NCBI GenBank assembly: GCA_035543055.1 | Contig: DATKKJ010000029.1 | Span: forward strand, 1 to 50,241 | DNA: 50,241 bases | Direction of reading: 5' to 3' | DNA from: Terriglobales bacterium | GTDB lineage: Bacteria > Acidobacteriota > Terriglobia > Terriglobales > Acidobacteriaceae | Part shown: piece after piece, positions 17,001-24,104 of the stretch | How positions within the stretch are numbered: the stretch's first letter is position 1 | Layout: each line of letters begins with the position of its first letter | Program-made: the position numbers and the translations under genes | The notes under the pieces: generated by a model | What the model was told of the DNA's origin: nothing | Database searches by the model: none | What the model saw: only the letters and a program-made list of their open reading frames with translations

Positions 17001-19163
17001 TCAGCGCGAAAACCGCACCGCGACATGGCGTCCGGCCGGGATGCGGCTTCCCGGCGGTGGCATCTGCTCGCGCGCAATGCCGTTGCCGATCACGTCCAGC
17101 TCGATGCCAGCCTGCTGCGCGATCTCCAGCGCGCTGCGCAAACCCCTTCCCAGCAGCGACGGGACGACCACGCCTGCTTCCGTGTCCACCACCACCGTGC
17201 CCGAAACCGGCAGCGGCGCCCCGGCAGGCGCCGACAAGGGTCGGGGCGGCGCCGGTGCGGGACCGATCTTCGTTTTCAGGGCAGCGTCCAAGACCTTGGC
17301 GGTGGCGGCGACCTCTGGGCTCGGCTTCTTGGCCGGCAGGATGACAGCAGGAGTGGGCCTGGCCTCCTCGTCGATGATCTCCGGCCCGCCGCCCAGACGG
17401 TCGGGCGAGCTCTCGGCGAGCTCTTCGTCTTTCACCTGGGCAAGCAGCATCCGGCGCTGCGGCGAGTTCTTCACCTCCGCGTCGTGAGGCACGTTCAGGT
17501 ACGCCAGGGTCTGCTGCATCACTCGCGCCCAGACCGGCGCGGCGATCTGCCCGCCCTGATGCAGCCCCTGGGCGGAATCGAGGATGACCACCACGGTGAG
17601 CGCGGGGTTGTTCACCGGCGCGAATCCGGCGAACGAGGCAACGTACTTGGTCTTGGAGTAGGCCCCGGTAGCTGGGTCCGTCTTCTGGGCCGTGCCGGTC
17701 TTGCCGGCGGAGGTGTAGCCATCGAGCAGTGCCTTGCGCCCGGTGCCGTGCAGCACGACGGCTTCCAGCATCTTCTTCATCTCCAGCGCGGTCAGCGTCG
17801 AGATCGCGCGGCGCTGGCGGGGCACGTGGAACGACACGTTCTGCAGCGGGCCGCTGGATGTCGTGGTCCCGGCCACGATGCGCGCCGGCGTGTACAGTCC
17901 TTCGTTGGCGATGGTGGAAACCATGCCCGCCAGCTGGATGGCGGAGATGCCGATCTCCTGGCCCATGGAAATGGCGCCGATGGAGACTTTCGACCAGCGG
18001 CTGACCGGCTTGGTGAGCCCGCGGGTCTCGCCCGGCAGTTCGATGCCGCTCTGCGAGCCGAAGCCGAAGGCGCGGATGTAATGGTCGAAACGCTCTTCCC
18101 CGAGCCGCAGCCCGACCTTGATCGCGCCCACGTCGCTGGAATGAGCGACGACGTCGGTCACGCTCAGGACGCCGAACTTCTCATGGTCGCGGATGCGCAA
18201 GCCGCCGATCTGGATGGCGCCTTCCTGGCAGTCGATCATCTCCTCCGGCCGGGTCAGCTTCTCCTCCAGCGCCGCCGCGATGGTCACGATCTTGAAGGTG
18301 GAGCCGGGCTCGTAGATATCGGAGACGGCGCGGTTCTTCAGCGATTGTGCCGGGACCTTGTCGAAGACGTTGGGATTGAAGGTGGGGCGGTTGGCCAGCG
18401 CCAGCACCTCGCCGGTGTGCGGGTTCTGGACGATGATGGTCGCGGCCTCGGTGCGGGTCTCCTGCATGGCGCGGTCAATCTCGCGCTCGGCGATGTACTG
18501 GACCTTCTCATCGATGGTCAGGACCAGGCTGCGGCCGCTGTCGGGCTGGCGCTCCACCCGCCCGAACCAGCGGCGCTTGGCGTCCATCGAGATCAGCATC
18601 TTGCCCGGACGCCCGCGCAGGTCCTTGTTGTACTCGCGCTCCAGGCCGCCCAGGCCGTCGTCGTCCACGCCGACGTAGCCGAGCGCCTGCGCCGCGAGCT
18701 CGCGCTTGGGATAGAACCGCTTCGACTCTTTCTGGAAGTAGATGCCTTTCAGGTTCAGCGCCCGGACGCGCTCGCTGCTCTCGGCGTCCACCTTGCGGGC
18801 GACCCAACAGAAGGCGCGCGAGGACTTCATGCGCGCCAGGATGTCGTCGGCGTCCATCTTCAGCACCCGGGCGAGGAGCCGGGCCGCGTTCTGCGGGTCG
18901 GGGACCTCGGAAGGGACGGCGAAGATGGAGTCCACCTGCACCGACATGGCCAACTCGTGGCCGTTGCGGTCATAGATGATGCCGCGCTTGGGAGCTACTT
19001 CGATGGAACGCTGCTGCTGGCGGCGGGCCTGCTGCGTGAGGTCGCCGTAGCGCACGATCTGCAGATAGACCAGGCGCAGGCCGATGCCCAGCAGCCAGAG
19101 AACAAGGATCCCGGTGAGGATGTAGATGCGCCGGGTTGCCGGAGCCGCGCTGTTCGCTGGCAT
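17001..19163 (-). CDS. ftsI: Septal transpeptidase FtsI (PBP3) with C-terminal PASTA domain
   Basis: 720 residues, longer than the roughly 590 of E. coli FtsI. Crosslinks septal peptidoglycan together with FtsW. One membrane anchor (about 12-34), the dimerisation domain (KRGIIYDRNGHELAMSV), then the transpeptidase: SxxK as STFK (S288-K291), KTG as KTGT (488-491), and the second motif as SSD (342-344) rather than the usual SSN. After the catalytic domain comes a Pro/Ala-rich linker (about 590-655) and one PASTA-like domain (about 655-720, VPSLLGRGLRSALEIAQQAG), a family that can bind muropeptides or beta-lactams. It lies 117 bases after ftsL, with a hairpin in the gap. Confidence 0.95.
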   Translation of the reverse strand: MPANSAAPATRRIYILTGILVLWLLGIGLRLVYLQIVRYGDLTQQARRQQQRSIEVAPKRGIIYDRNGHELAMSVQVDSIFAVPSEVPDPQNAARLLARVLKMDADDILARMKSSRAFCWVARKVDAESSERVRALNLKGIYFQKESKRFYPKRELAAQALGYVGVDDDGLGGLEREYNKDLRGRPGKMLISMDAKRRWFGRVERQPDSGRSLVLTIDEKVQYIAEREIDRAMQETRTEAATIIVQNPHTGEVLALANRPTFNPNVFDKVPAQSLKNRAVSDIYEPGSTFKIVTIAAALEEKLTRPEEMIDCQEGAIQIGGLRIRDHEKFGVLSVTDVVAHSSDVGAIKVGLRLGEERFDHYIRAFGFGSQSGIELPGETRGLTKPVSRWSKVSIGAISMGQEIGISAIQLAGMVSTIANEGLYTPARIVAGTTTSSGPLQNVSFHVPRQRRAISTLTALEMKKMLEAVVLHGTGRKALLDGYTSAGKTGTAQKTDPATGAYSKTKYVASFAGFAPVNNPALTVVVILDSAQGLHQGGQIAAPVWARVMQQTLAYLNVPHDAEVKNSPQRRMLLAQVKDEELAESSPDRLGGGPEIIDEEARPTPAVILPAKKPSPEVAATAKVLDAALKTKIGPAPAPPRPLSAPAGAPLPVSGTVVVDTEAGVVVPSLLGRGLRSALEIAQQAGIELDVIGNGIAREQMPPPGSRIPAGRHVAVRFSR

Positions 19164-19188
19164 GGCCTCGTCTGGCGGTCAGATGAGC

Positions 19189-19215
19189 ATGGCGGCCTAT
19201 CGTTCAGGCCGCCAT
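19189..19215 (-). other. 10-bp perfect hairpin between ftsL and ftsI
   Basis: ATGGCGGCCT and AGGCCGCCAT flank a 7-base loop in the 117-base gap. No T-run follows on the minus strand, so it is not a canonical terminator. It may be a processing or stability element that sets different levels of ftsL and ftsI mRNA. Confidence 0.5.
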
Positions 19216-19280
19216 CTTTGGACTGCTTCCGGCTGCGAGCCCTGGTTGAAGCGTCAGCCGGTACCTTACCCCGTCCAAAC

Positions 19281-19724
19281 CTAATACTGCGGCAGGACGA
19301 CGGAGACCTTGGCCATCACCGGCCCGCCGGGGTCGCGGTCGTCGCCGGAATCCATGCGGATGATCTGCCCGGCCTGGGGCGCAACCAGCCCCATCTGCTG
19401 GGCCAGAGCGTCAATGCGCTCGGGGTCGCGCAAGGAGGCCTCTTCCAGGCGCAGGGCGCGGTTCAACTCGCCCAGGCTGTCGCGCTGGCTGCGCAGCGCC
19501 TCGATGCGGTAGCCGTATTCGATGGCGCTGAAGTGCTGCCAGGCGTAACCGATCACCAGCGCGAACAGCACGGCCAGAGCGATGGTCAGGTGCAGCATCT
19601 CCTGCTTGCGCCCGGGATCGGCCACCTTGACCAGCCGTGAGTTGTCGATACGCTTGGCGATGTAGATCTCGGGCGCGCAGGTGCGCCGCCCTATCACCGT
19701 CGAGTGCCACGCCGCAGCGGCCAT
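19281..19724 (-). CDS. ftsL: FtsL-like division protein
   Basis: 147 residues. A cytoplasmic N-terminus of about 45 residues, one membrane segment (about 46-64, LTIALAVLFALVIGYAW), then a heptad-rich coiled coil (IEALRSQRDSLGELNRAL, LRLEEASLRDPERIDALAQQ) and MGLVAPQAGQ, the typical end of FtsL/DivIC-type proteins. These bitopic proteins form a complex with FtsQ and FtsB to activate FtsWI. Identification rests on topology plus its position between rsmH and ftsI. Its ATG overlaps the stop of the preceding 57-codon gene by one base (TAATG). Confidence 0.85.
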   Translation of the reverse strand: MAAAAWHSTVIGRRTCAPEIYIAKRIDNSRLVKVADPGRKQEMLHLTIALAVLFALVIGYAWQHFSAIEYGYRIEALRSQRDSLGELNRALRLEEASLRDPERIDALAQQMGLVAPQAGQIIRMDSGDDRDPGGPVMAKVSVVLPQY

Positions 19725-19897
19725 TACGCCACTCCCACGAGTTCCTGGTTGTACGAGAAGTTGTAGATGAAGGTGTCGCGGACCTGGCGCACCTCGGCGC
19801 GCACCAGGTCCATGTCAGGGGCGGACATCGCGCGAGCGTGCTGCTCCGCCCGTTCCACACTTTCGACCAGCTCTTCGATCACTCTTCCTGTGTACAT
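19724..19897 (-). CDS. Unnamed 57-residue dcw protein between rsmH and ftsL
   Basis: A complete small gene: GGAGGTGA ribosome site, five-base spacer, ATG at 19897, 57 codons, and a TAA overlapping the ftsL ATG as TAATG. The protein starts MYTGRVIEELVESVERAEQ and ends FIYNFSYNQELVGVA. It is charged and probably helical in residues 4-42 (an amphipathic helix or coiled coil), with an aromatic segment at 43-51; there is no signal peptide and no clear membrane span. The strong ribosome site and tight coupling to ftsL argue that it is translated. I do not recognise a family; a helical partner of FtsL is a guess from position only. Confidence 0.8.
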   Translation of the reverse strand: MYTGRVIEELVESVERAEQHARAMSAPDMDLVRAEVRQVRDTFIYNFSYNQELVGVA

Positions 19898-19937
19898 CGG
19901 TCACCTCCGGCCTACCCAGCCCGGTTCCCACAAACTC

Positions 19938-20018
19938 TTTCGGGACGGCGCTGCTCGTGATGGAAGGATTGGTGAACTGCTTCGCCCGTATCAGGAGAGA
20001 GGCAGCACCATCCCGAAA
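19938..20018 (-). ncRNA. 17-bp RNA stem in the rsmH to small-ORF gap
   Basis: On the minus strand TTTCGGGATGGTGCTGC (20018-20002) pairs with GCAGCGCCGTCCCGAAA (19954-19938) over all 17 positions, two of them as U-G wobbles, around a 47-base loop. The wobbles work only in the transcribed strand, which points to an RNA structure rather than a DNA repeat. No T-run follows it. The whole gap (19898-20094) has no supported gene. Function unknown; intercistronic control in the dcw transcript is the likely role. Confidence 0.5.
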
Positions 20019-20094
20019 CCTTGCCCGCCATCGCAGGCATGAACTGATTCGCGTCTCCCACAGCATTCTCCACAGCGCGTCCGACATCTCCGGG

Positions 20095-21051
20095 CTACAG
20101 CTTCTCCGCCACCCGTAACTTCGCGCTTCTGCTGCGAGGGTTGCGATCGATCTCCTCTTCGGCCGCCATCACCGGCTTCTTGGTCAGAAGCCGGTACAAG
20201 CCTTGTTTTGCGCCGTCGCGCAGACTGTCCTTCACCTTGCGGTCTTCCAGCGAGTGGAAGCTGATGAGGACCAGCCGTCCTCCGGGCTTGAGGACCCGGG
20301 GCGCGCTCTGCAGCAGCGCCACCAGGTCGTCGAGCTCGCGGTTCACGTGAATCCGGATCGCTTGGAAAGTACGAGTCGCGGGATGGATGCGGCGATCGGC
20401 CGGATTCATTGGCCGGGCCGCGGCCGATATAACTTGCGCGAGATGAGCGGTAGTTCGTATCGGCCGCGACCGGACAATGGCTCTGGCGATTCTCCGCGAC
20501 CTCCTTTCCTCACCGAATTCGTAAATCAGATCGGCGAGCTCGCGCTCGTCCATCCGATTTACCACTTGATCGGCGGTGCGCTCGGCCTGCGGGTCCATCC
20601 GCATGTCGAGCGGTCCTTCCGCCTGAAAACTGAATCCCCGCTGCGCGTCGGCCAACTGCATCGAACTGAGCCCCAGGTCGGCCAGCAGCCCATCCGCCGA
20701 ACCCGGCGGGACCCGTTCGCCGATTTCGGCGAAGGAGGCGTGCACCAGCGTGACCTCGGGCCAGCTCCCCTGGAATTCCGGGGGAGGGTGGCTCAGACGC
20801 TTGCGGGCGATCTCCAGCGCCGCGGGGTCCTTATCGAAGCCAATCAAACGACCCCGTGGGCCGAGGCGCTTTACGATTTCGCAAGCGTGCCCGGCCAAAC
20901 CGAGGGTCGCGTCGATATAGGTCCCGCCGCGCTTGACGGCCAGGAAATCGATCGCTTCTTTTGAAAGAACCGAAACATGGCCACTGTTCCCTGCTCCGCC
21001 ATGTCCGCCCCGAGGGGCGTTGTTGAACTCCCCAAAATCCTCTTCCGCCAC
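20095..21051 (-). CDS. rsmH: 16S rRNA m4C1402 methyltransferase RsmH (MraW)
   Basis: 318 residues, normal for the family. It methylates N4 of C1402 in the decoding centre of 16S rRNA, using SAM. GHVSVLSKEAIDFL opens the domain, YIDATLGLAGHACEI is the SAM-binding motif I, LIGFDKDPAAL motif II, LADLGLSSMQLADAQRGFSF motif IV, and LISFHSLEDRKVKD is the conserved C-terminal block. The start is a GTG at 21051 whose last bases follow the mraZ stop as TAGTG, so the two genes are coupled. Confidence 0.97.
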   Translation of the reverse strand: MAEEDFGEFNNAPRGGHGGAGNSGHVSVLSKEAIDFLAVKRGGTYIDATLGLAGHACEIVKRLGPRGRLIGFDKDPAALEIARKRLSHPPPEFQGSWPEVTLVHASFAEIGERVPPGSADGLLADLGLSSMQLADAQRGFSFQAEGPLDMRMDPQAERTADQVVNRMDERELADLIYEFGEERRSRRIARAIVRSRPIRTTAHLAQVISAAARPMNPADRRIHPATRTFQAIRIHVNRELDDLVALLQSAPRVLKPGGRLVLISFHSLEDRKVKDSLRDGAKQGLYRLLTKKPVMAAEEEIDRNPRSRSAKLRVAEKL

Positions 21052-21494
21052 TAGATGCCCAGTTCGTCGAGAGTCTTTTCATCCTCAGCCGTGAACGGGT
21101 TCTCTGCCATCTCCTTGCGGAACTGCTCCATGTTGCGGACTTCCAGGTAGGTCAGGTTGCCGAGCACCGCGACCTCGCCCTTCAGGTCGGCCGATTCCCG
21201 CAACAGCGCCGGCAGCAGGACGCGCCCCTGGCCGTCCATCTCCACCACCTGCCCGTAATAATTCGTCCGCTGCAAAAGCTTTTTCTTGGTGGGGTTGAAG
21301 TTCGACAGGCGCGCCAGCTTCTCCTCGATGCGCTGCCACTCTTCGAAGGGATACACTTGAGCAACCCTGCCATCCATACTGGTGATGTAGAATTCGACGC
21401 CGGCATACTTCTCGTCCAACACGCGCTTGAATTCCGCCGGGACCTTGAGCCGTCCCTTTTCGTCCACGCGGGTTGGGTGATTGCCTCGGAACAT
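21051..21494 (-). CDS. mraZ: Transcriptional regulator MraZ
   Basis: 147 residues. MraZ is an AbrB-fold DNA-binding protein that represses its own dcw operon in the species studied. Both SpoVT/AbrB-like halves show the DxxGRxxxP signature: DEKGRLKVP at 11-19 and DGQGRVLLP at 87-95. The N-terminus MFRGNHPTRV is typical, so the ATG at 21494 is the start although its ribosome site is weak. It is the first gene of the dcw cluster, with matching operator repeats about 185 bases upstream. Confidence 0.96.
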   Translation of the reverse strand: MFRGNHPTRVDEKGRLKVPAEFKRVLDEKYAGVEFYITSMDGRVAQVYPFEEWQRIEEKLARLSNFNPTKKKLLQRTNYYGQVVEMDGQGRVLLPALLRESADLKGEVAVLGNLTYLEVRNMEQFRKEMAENPFTAEDEKTLDELGI

Positions 21495-21676
21495 GTGCTT
21501 TCGGCTTTGCCGGGCCCTTCGATGTCAAACCGGCTGCCACTGCCACAGCCAGGGAGGTGAAAGCGGTCACGAGTTCGTCCATCTGGGGCTGGTTGTTGTC
21601 GTTTTTGGGCTTTTTTTCGTCCATCAACCGACCGTCACCACTTGCTGGCACTACCGCCCACGGACTTACTCTGTTC

Positions 21677-21701
21677 ACCACTTTCTACCACTTTTGACCA
21701 C
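21677..21701 (-). promoter_or_regulatory. Three 10-bp-phased GTGGT boxes (predicted MraZ operator)
   Basis: On the minus strand GTGGT starts at 21701, 21691 and 21681, exactly one helical turn apart; the two downstream boxes read AAAGTGGT. This matches the known style of MraZ sites (direct repeats of a G-rich pentamer with 10-bp spacing). Another GTGGT at 21641-21637 and a GTGGG at 21661-21657 keep the same 10-bp phase. The array starts right after the -10 hexamer, so bound MraZ would cover the transcription start. Confidence 0.75.
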
Positions 21702-21729
21702 ATCCTACGCCTAAATTGTTATGTGTCAA
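21702..21729 (-). promoter_or_regulatory. Sigma-70-type promoter of the dcw cluster
   Basis: TTGACA (21729-21724), a 16-base spacer and TAGGAT (21707-21702) on the minus strand, placed before mraZ. Transcription should start near 21695, inside the GTGGT array, leaving a leader of about 200 bases. From here to 21896 I see no gene or clear signal. Confidence 0.7.
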
Positions 21730-21896
21730 CAGCAAAGTTGAAGGTAGGGTGAGGGCCGGGGGACCAACTTAGAAAACCACGAGGGCTTGTGCTCTGCCCT
21801 GCCGCCAAGCACAAGGGATTGCGTTTACTGCTGTGGTGCGCCGCGGCAGCCGCGCGCCCCGGCTGCCAAGCAGGCTGTGGAAAACGCGGGTTCTTA

Positions 21897-23873
21897 CTAC
21901 TCGACTGGACCCTCCTCGGCGAGTTCCTGCGGCACCAGGGGCGCAGGCGTGAACTTCAGAGACATTTCGCCGATGCGCACCTCGGATACGCGCTTCAGGC
22001 CATTCTCGTTTCGGTAGAGCACTTCTGGATCCTTGACCGGCAGATCAAGGGTGCCCTTCTCCACCAGCGCCTGACCGGCGACAGCGCTGCTATTCGATGG
22101 CCGCAAGTACAGCTCGGCCAGGTTGGCTTGACGGGGAATCAGCAAGACATCGTAAACGCCTGCTGGCAGTGAACGCAGCCCCAGCATAACGTCGTTGTTG
22201 ACCTTGATCCGGCCGCTCGCCGGCAGGGCTGCAAGCTTGGCCTCCATGGCTTTGCGTGCGGCCTCGATCTCGATGAGCTTTCCCGCGGTTGCAAGTTGCA
22301 GGGCGTTCAACAGATCGGCGTAATGCTTGTCGTTCGTCTTTAGCACCAGGTTATGGACGATGCGCTGGTCGCGCCAGGCGATACTGATGAAGTGCTCGTT
22401 GACAGTCGCGTCCCCGATCAGCGCGCCACCGCTGTATTGGATCCCCATCCCCGTCAACACGACCAGCAGGGCGCCCAAGCAGCCATCGCCGCAATTGCTC
22501 CCGGCATCGACGTTGAACGAATCCCAGAACTGCATCCACTCATTCTTGCGATGGCGGACATTCACGTCATGCGCAACGTTGATGATCGCTGCAAGCGGGA
22601 TGGAAAACAAAGTGTCTTTGCCTGTCCGACCGACGAGCCACTCCTTCCCGATCTCGAGAGTGATCGTGCGGGGGCGTTTGGTCGCCTGATTGCCGAATGC
22701 GAACTGCACATCGAACTTCTTGGCTCCGGCCTCTGTGGCCCCGCGGTTCGCCAATCCGAGCGGTAACGGAAGCACCGCGCTCTCCCGGAGCTTGCGCATG
22801 ACAGCCTCAGCAAGCAGCGGAGCAGCGCGCCCGCCGTCGCTCGCCACTATCTTGCCCTGGAGCTCTTTCCCCGTCGCGTGGTGCACGATCTTGTAGCGCC
22901 AGTCGAAGGTGAGAAAGGGGCGCGTCACTTCGATACTGGCGTCCGCGGCATCGCTCGGTTCCGTTACCAGCATGAGTCCCCAGGACGCGTATTCGGGCCG
23001 GGCTTTGAAGGAGGCGCGCAGCAGGTCGTCTTCCAGGTACACAGTCTTGGATTGGAGTCTGAGCGAGTGCACCGGCATGGCCGAGTTCGTACCTGGCCGG
23101 TCCTTCGAAGCCAAGTGCCCCGCGTCGATCTGCATCCTGGCTGCGGTCCGTGCCGCGCGCAGTTCCGGTAACTTCGCAGCCACGTCGGCCGCAAGCAAGG
23201 AGGCCGCCTCCTCGCCCTTGTGCGCGCTCGCCATTCCCCCGCCCACTCGTGCTCCCGTCACCCGGTCGGTGATCTGGTATTCCCAGTCATAGGTCAGGAA
23301 AGGACGCGTGACCACCAGAATGAAGTCTGCCGTCTTGGGATCCGACACGAGTTTGTACCCGCTTTGCGACAGAGCCGGCATGTTTGCCAGTTCGCGTGCC
23401 AAGACCTCGCTCTTCAGGTACACGGTGCGCGACTCGGCGGCGATGGTCAGCGGCGAGGCAGCCGCAGCGTCGGGTGGTGCCTTCCTTTGTTTGGCCAGCT
23501 CGGATAATAGGACCGCCTCTCGCGCGATCCAGGCGGTGGCTTCGGCCAGGCCTTCGGTTGCGGAACCGGAGTAGAGGTCCTTCTCACGTTTTTCCAGGAT
23601 CTGACTGTTGAGAACCTCGCAGTGAAGAAAGAAGCCACTCTTTTCGATCGACGCCGTGATGTCCGCCGTCGAGGAATCAGTCGTCAGGCGGAGCAGACCC
23701 GTCTTGACCTCTGGGAGTGATTCCAATGCACGCACCATGTCTTCGGGGTGCAATGCTTTTATGTGGACGTAAAGAACAGGCGCGGTGCTGGAGCTGGGCG
23801 AAGCCGCTTGTCCTTGTGCGGCACTGACCAACAGGATGCACGAGAGTAGCACTGCCAATGATCGCGCTGACAT
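21897..23873 (-). CDS. Exported protein with two copies of a VTRPFLT(Y/F)DW domain
   Basis: 658 residues from the ATG at 23873 (GAGGAGG upstream). A signal peptide (1-23) is followed by a possible divergent first module (about 33-90) and two clear tandem modules, 148-238 and 275-364. Each begins with (S)KTVYL or SRTVYL, contains VTRPFLTYDW or VTRPFLTFDW, and ends in KLPELR or KLRES. The second half has a beta-rich PH-like region with a hydrophobic stretch near GCLGALLVVLTGMGIQYSGG, a helical segment (EIEAARKAMEAKLAAL) and a C-terminal beta domain (LPAGVYDVLLIPRQANLAELY). I do not recognise a function; an envelope-associated role is inferred from export alone. Confidence 0.75.
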   Translation of the reverse strand: MSARSLAVLLSCILLVSAAQGQAASPSSSTAPVLYVHIKALHPEDMVRALESLPEVKTGLLRLTTDSSTADITASIEKSGFFLHCEVLNSQILEKREKDLYSGSATEGLAEATAWIAREAVLLSELAKQRKAPPDAAAASPLTIAAESRTVYLKSEVLARELANMPALSQSGYKLVSDPKTADFILVVTRPFLTYDWEYQITDRVTGARVGGGMASAHKGEEAASLLAADVAAKLPELRAARTAARMQIDAGHLASKDRPGTNSAMPVHSLRLQSKTVYLEDDLLRASFKARPEYASWGLMLVTEPSDAADASIEVTRPFLTFDWRYKIVHHATGKELQGKIVASDGGRAAPLLAEAVMRKLRESAVLPLPLGLANRGATEAGAKKFDVQFAFGNQATKRPRTITLEIGKEWLVGRTGKDTLFSIPLAAIINVAHDVNVRHRKNEWMQFWDSFNVDAGSNCGDGCLGALLVVLTGMGIQYSGGALIGDATVNEHFISIAWRDQRIVHNLVLKTNDKHYADLLNALQLATAGKLIEIEAARKAMEAKLAALPASGRIKVNNDVMLGLRSLPAGVYDVLLIPRQANLAELYLRPSNSSAVAGQALVEKGTLDLPVKDPEVLYRNENGLKRVSEVRIGEMSLKFTPAPLVPQELAEEGPVE

Positions 23874-24067
23874 TGTCGCCTCCTCGTCCGGATCGTCGCC
23901 TTCTGAGATCCCCCTGGGTGGGAGATTTTGCCCTCCCGGGAGCCGGACTTCAACGTGAGAACTTGCCTCTAACGAACGAAGGCTGCAATGCACAGCGGCT
24001 CAAGCTGCTCTCATTGTGTAATGGGTATTGAAATCAGCGGGTTGCAAGAGGACCTCCCTAAGAGAAA

Positions 24068-24087
24068 GCCCTCCCAAGAGGGAGGGC
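24068..24087 (-). terminator. Terminator after transketolase
   Basis: GCCCTCCC and GGGAGGGC (8 bp) flank a 4-base loop. On the minus strand it is followed by TTTCTCTT, 18 bases after the transketolase stop. Confidence 0.7.
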
Positions 24088-24104
24088 CCGATCAGCCGTA
24101 GCTC

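Noticed and set aside
16218-19640. Very long plus-strand open frame (over 1100 codons) opposite murE, ftsI and ftsL
   Set aside because: Antisense frames without stops are expected at this GC content; the translation is His/Gly/Ala/Asp-rich with no domain, and the opposite strand has complete known genes.
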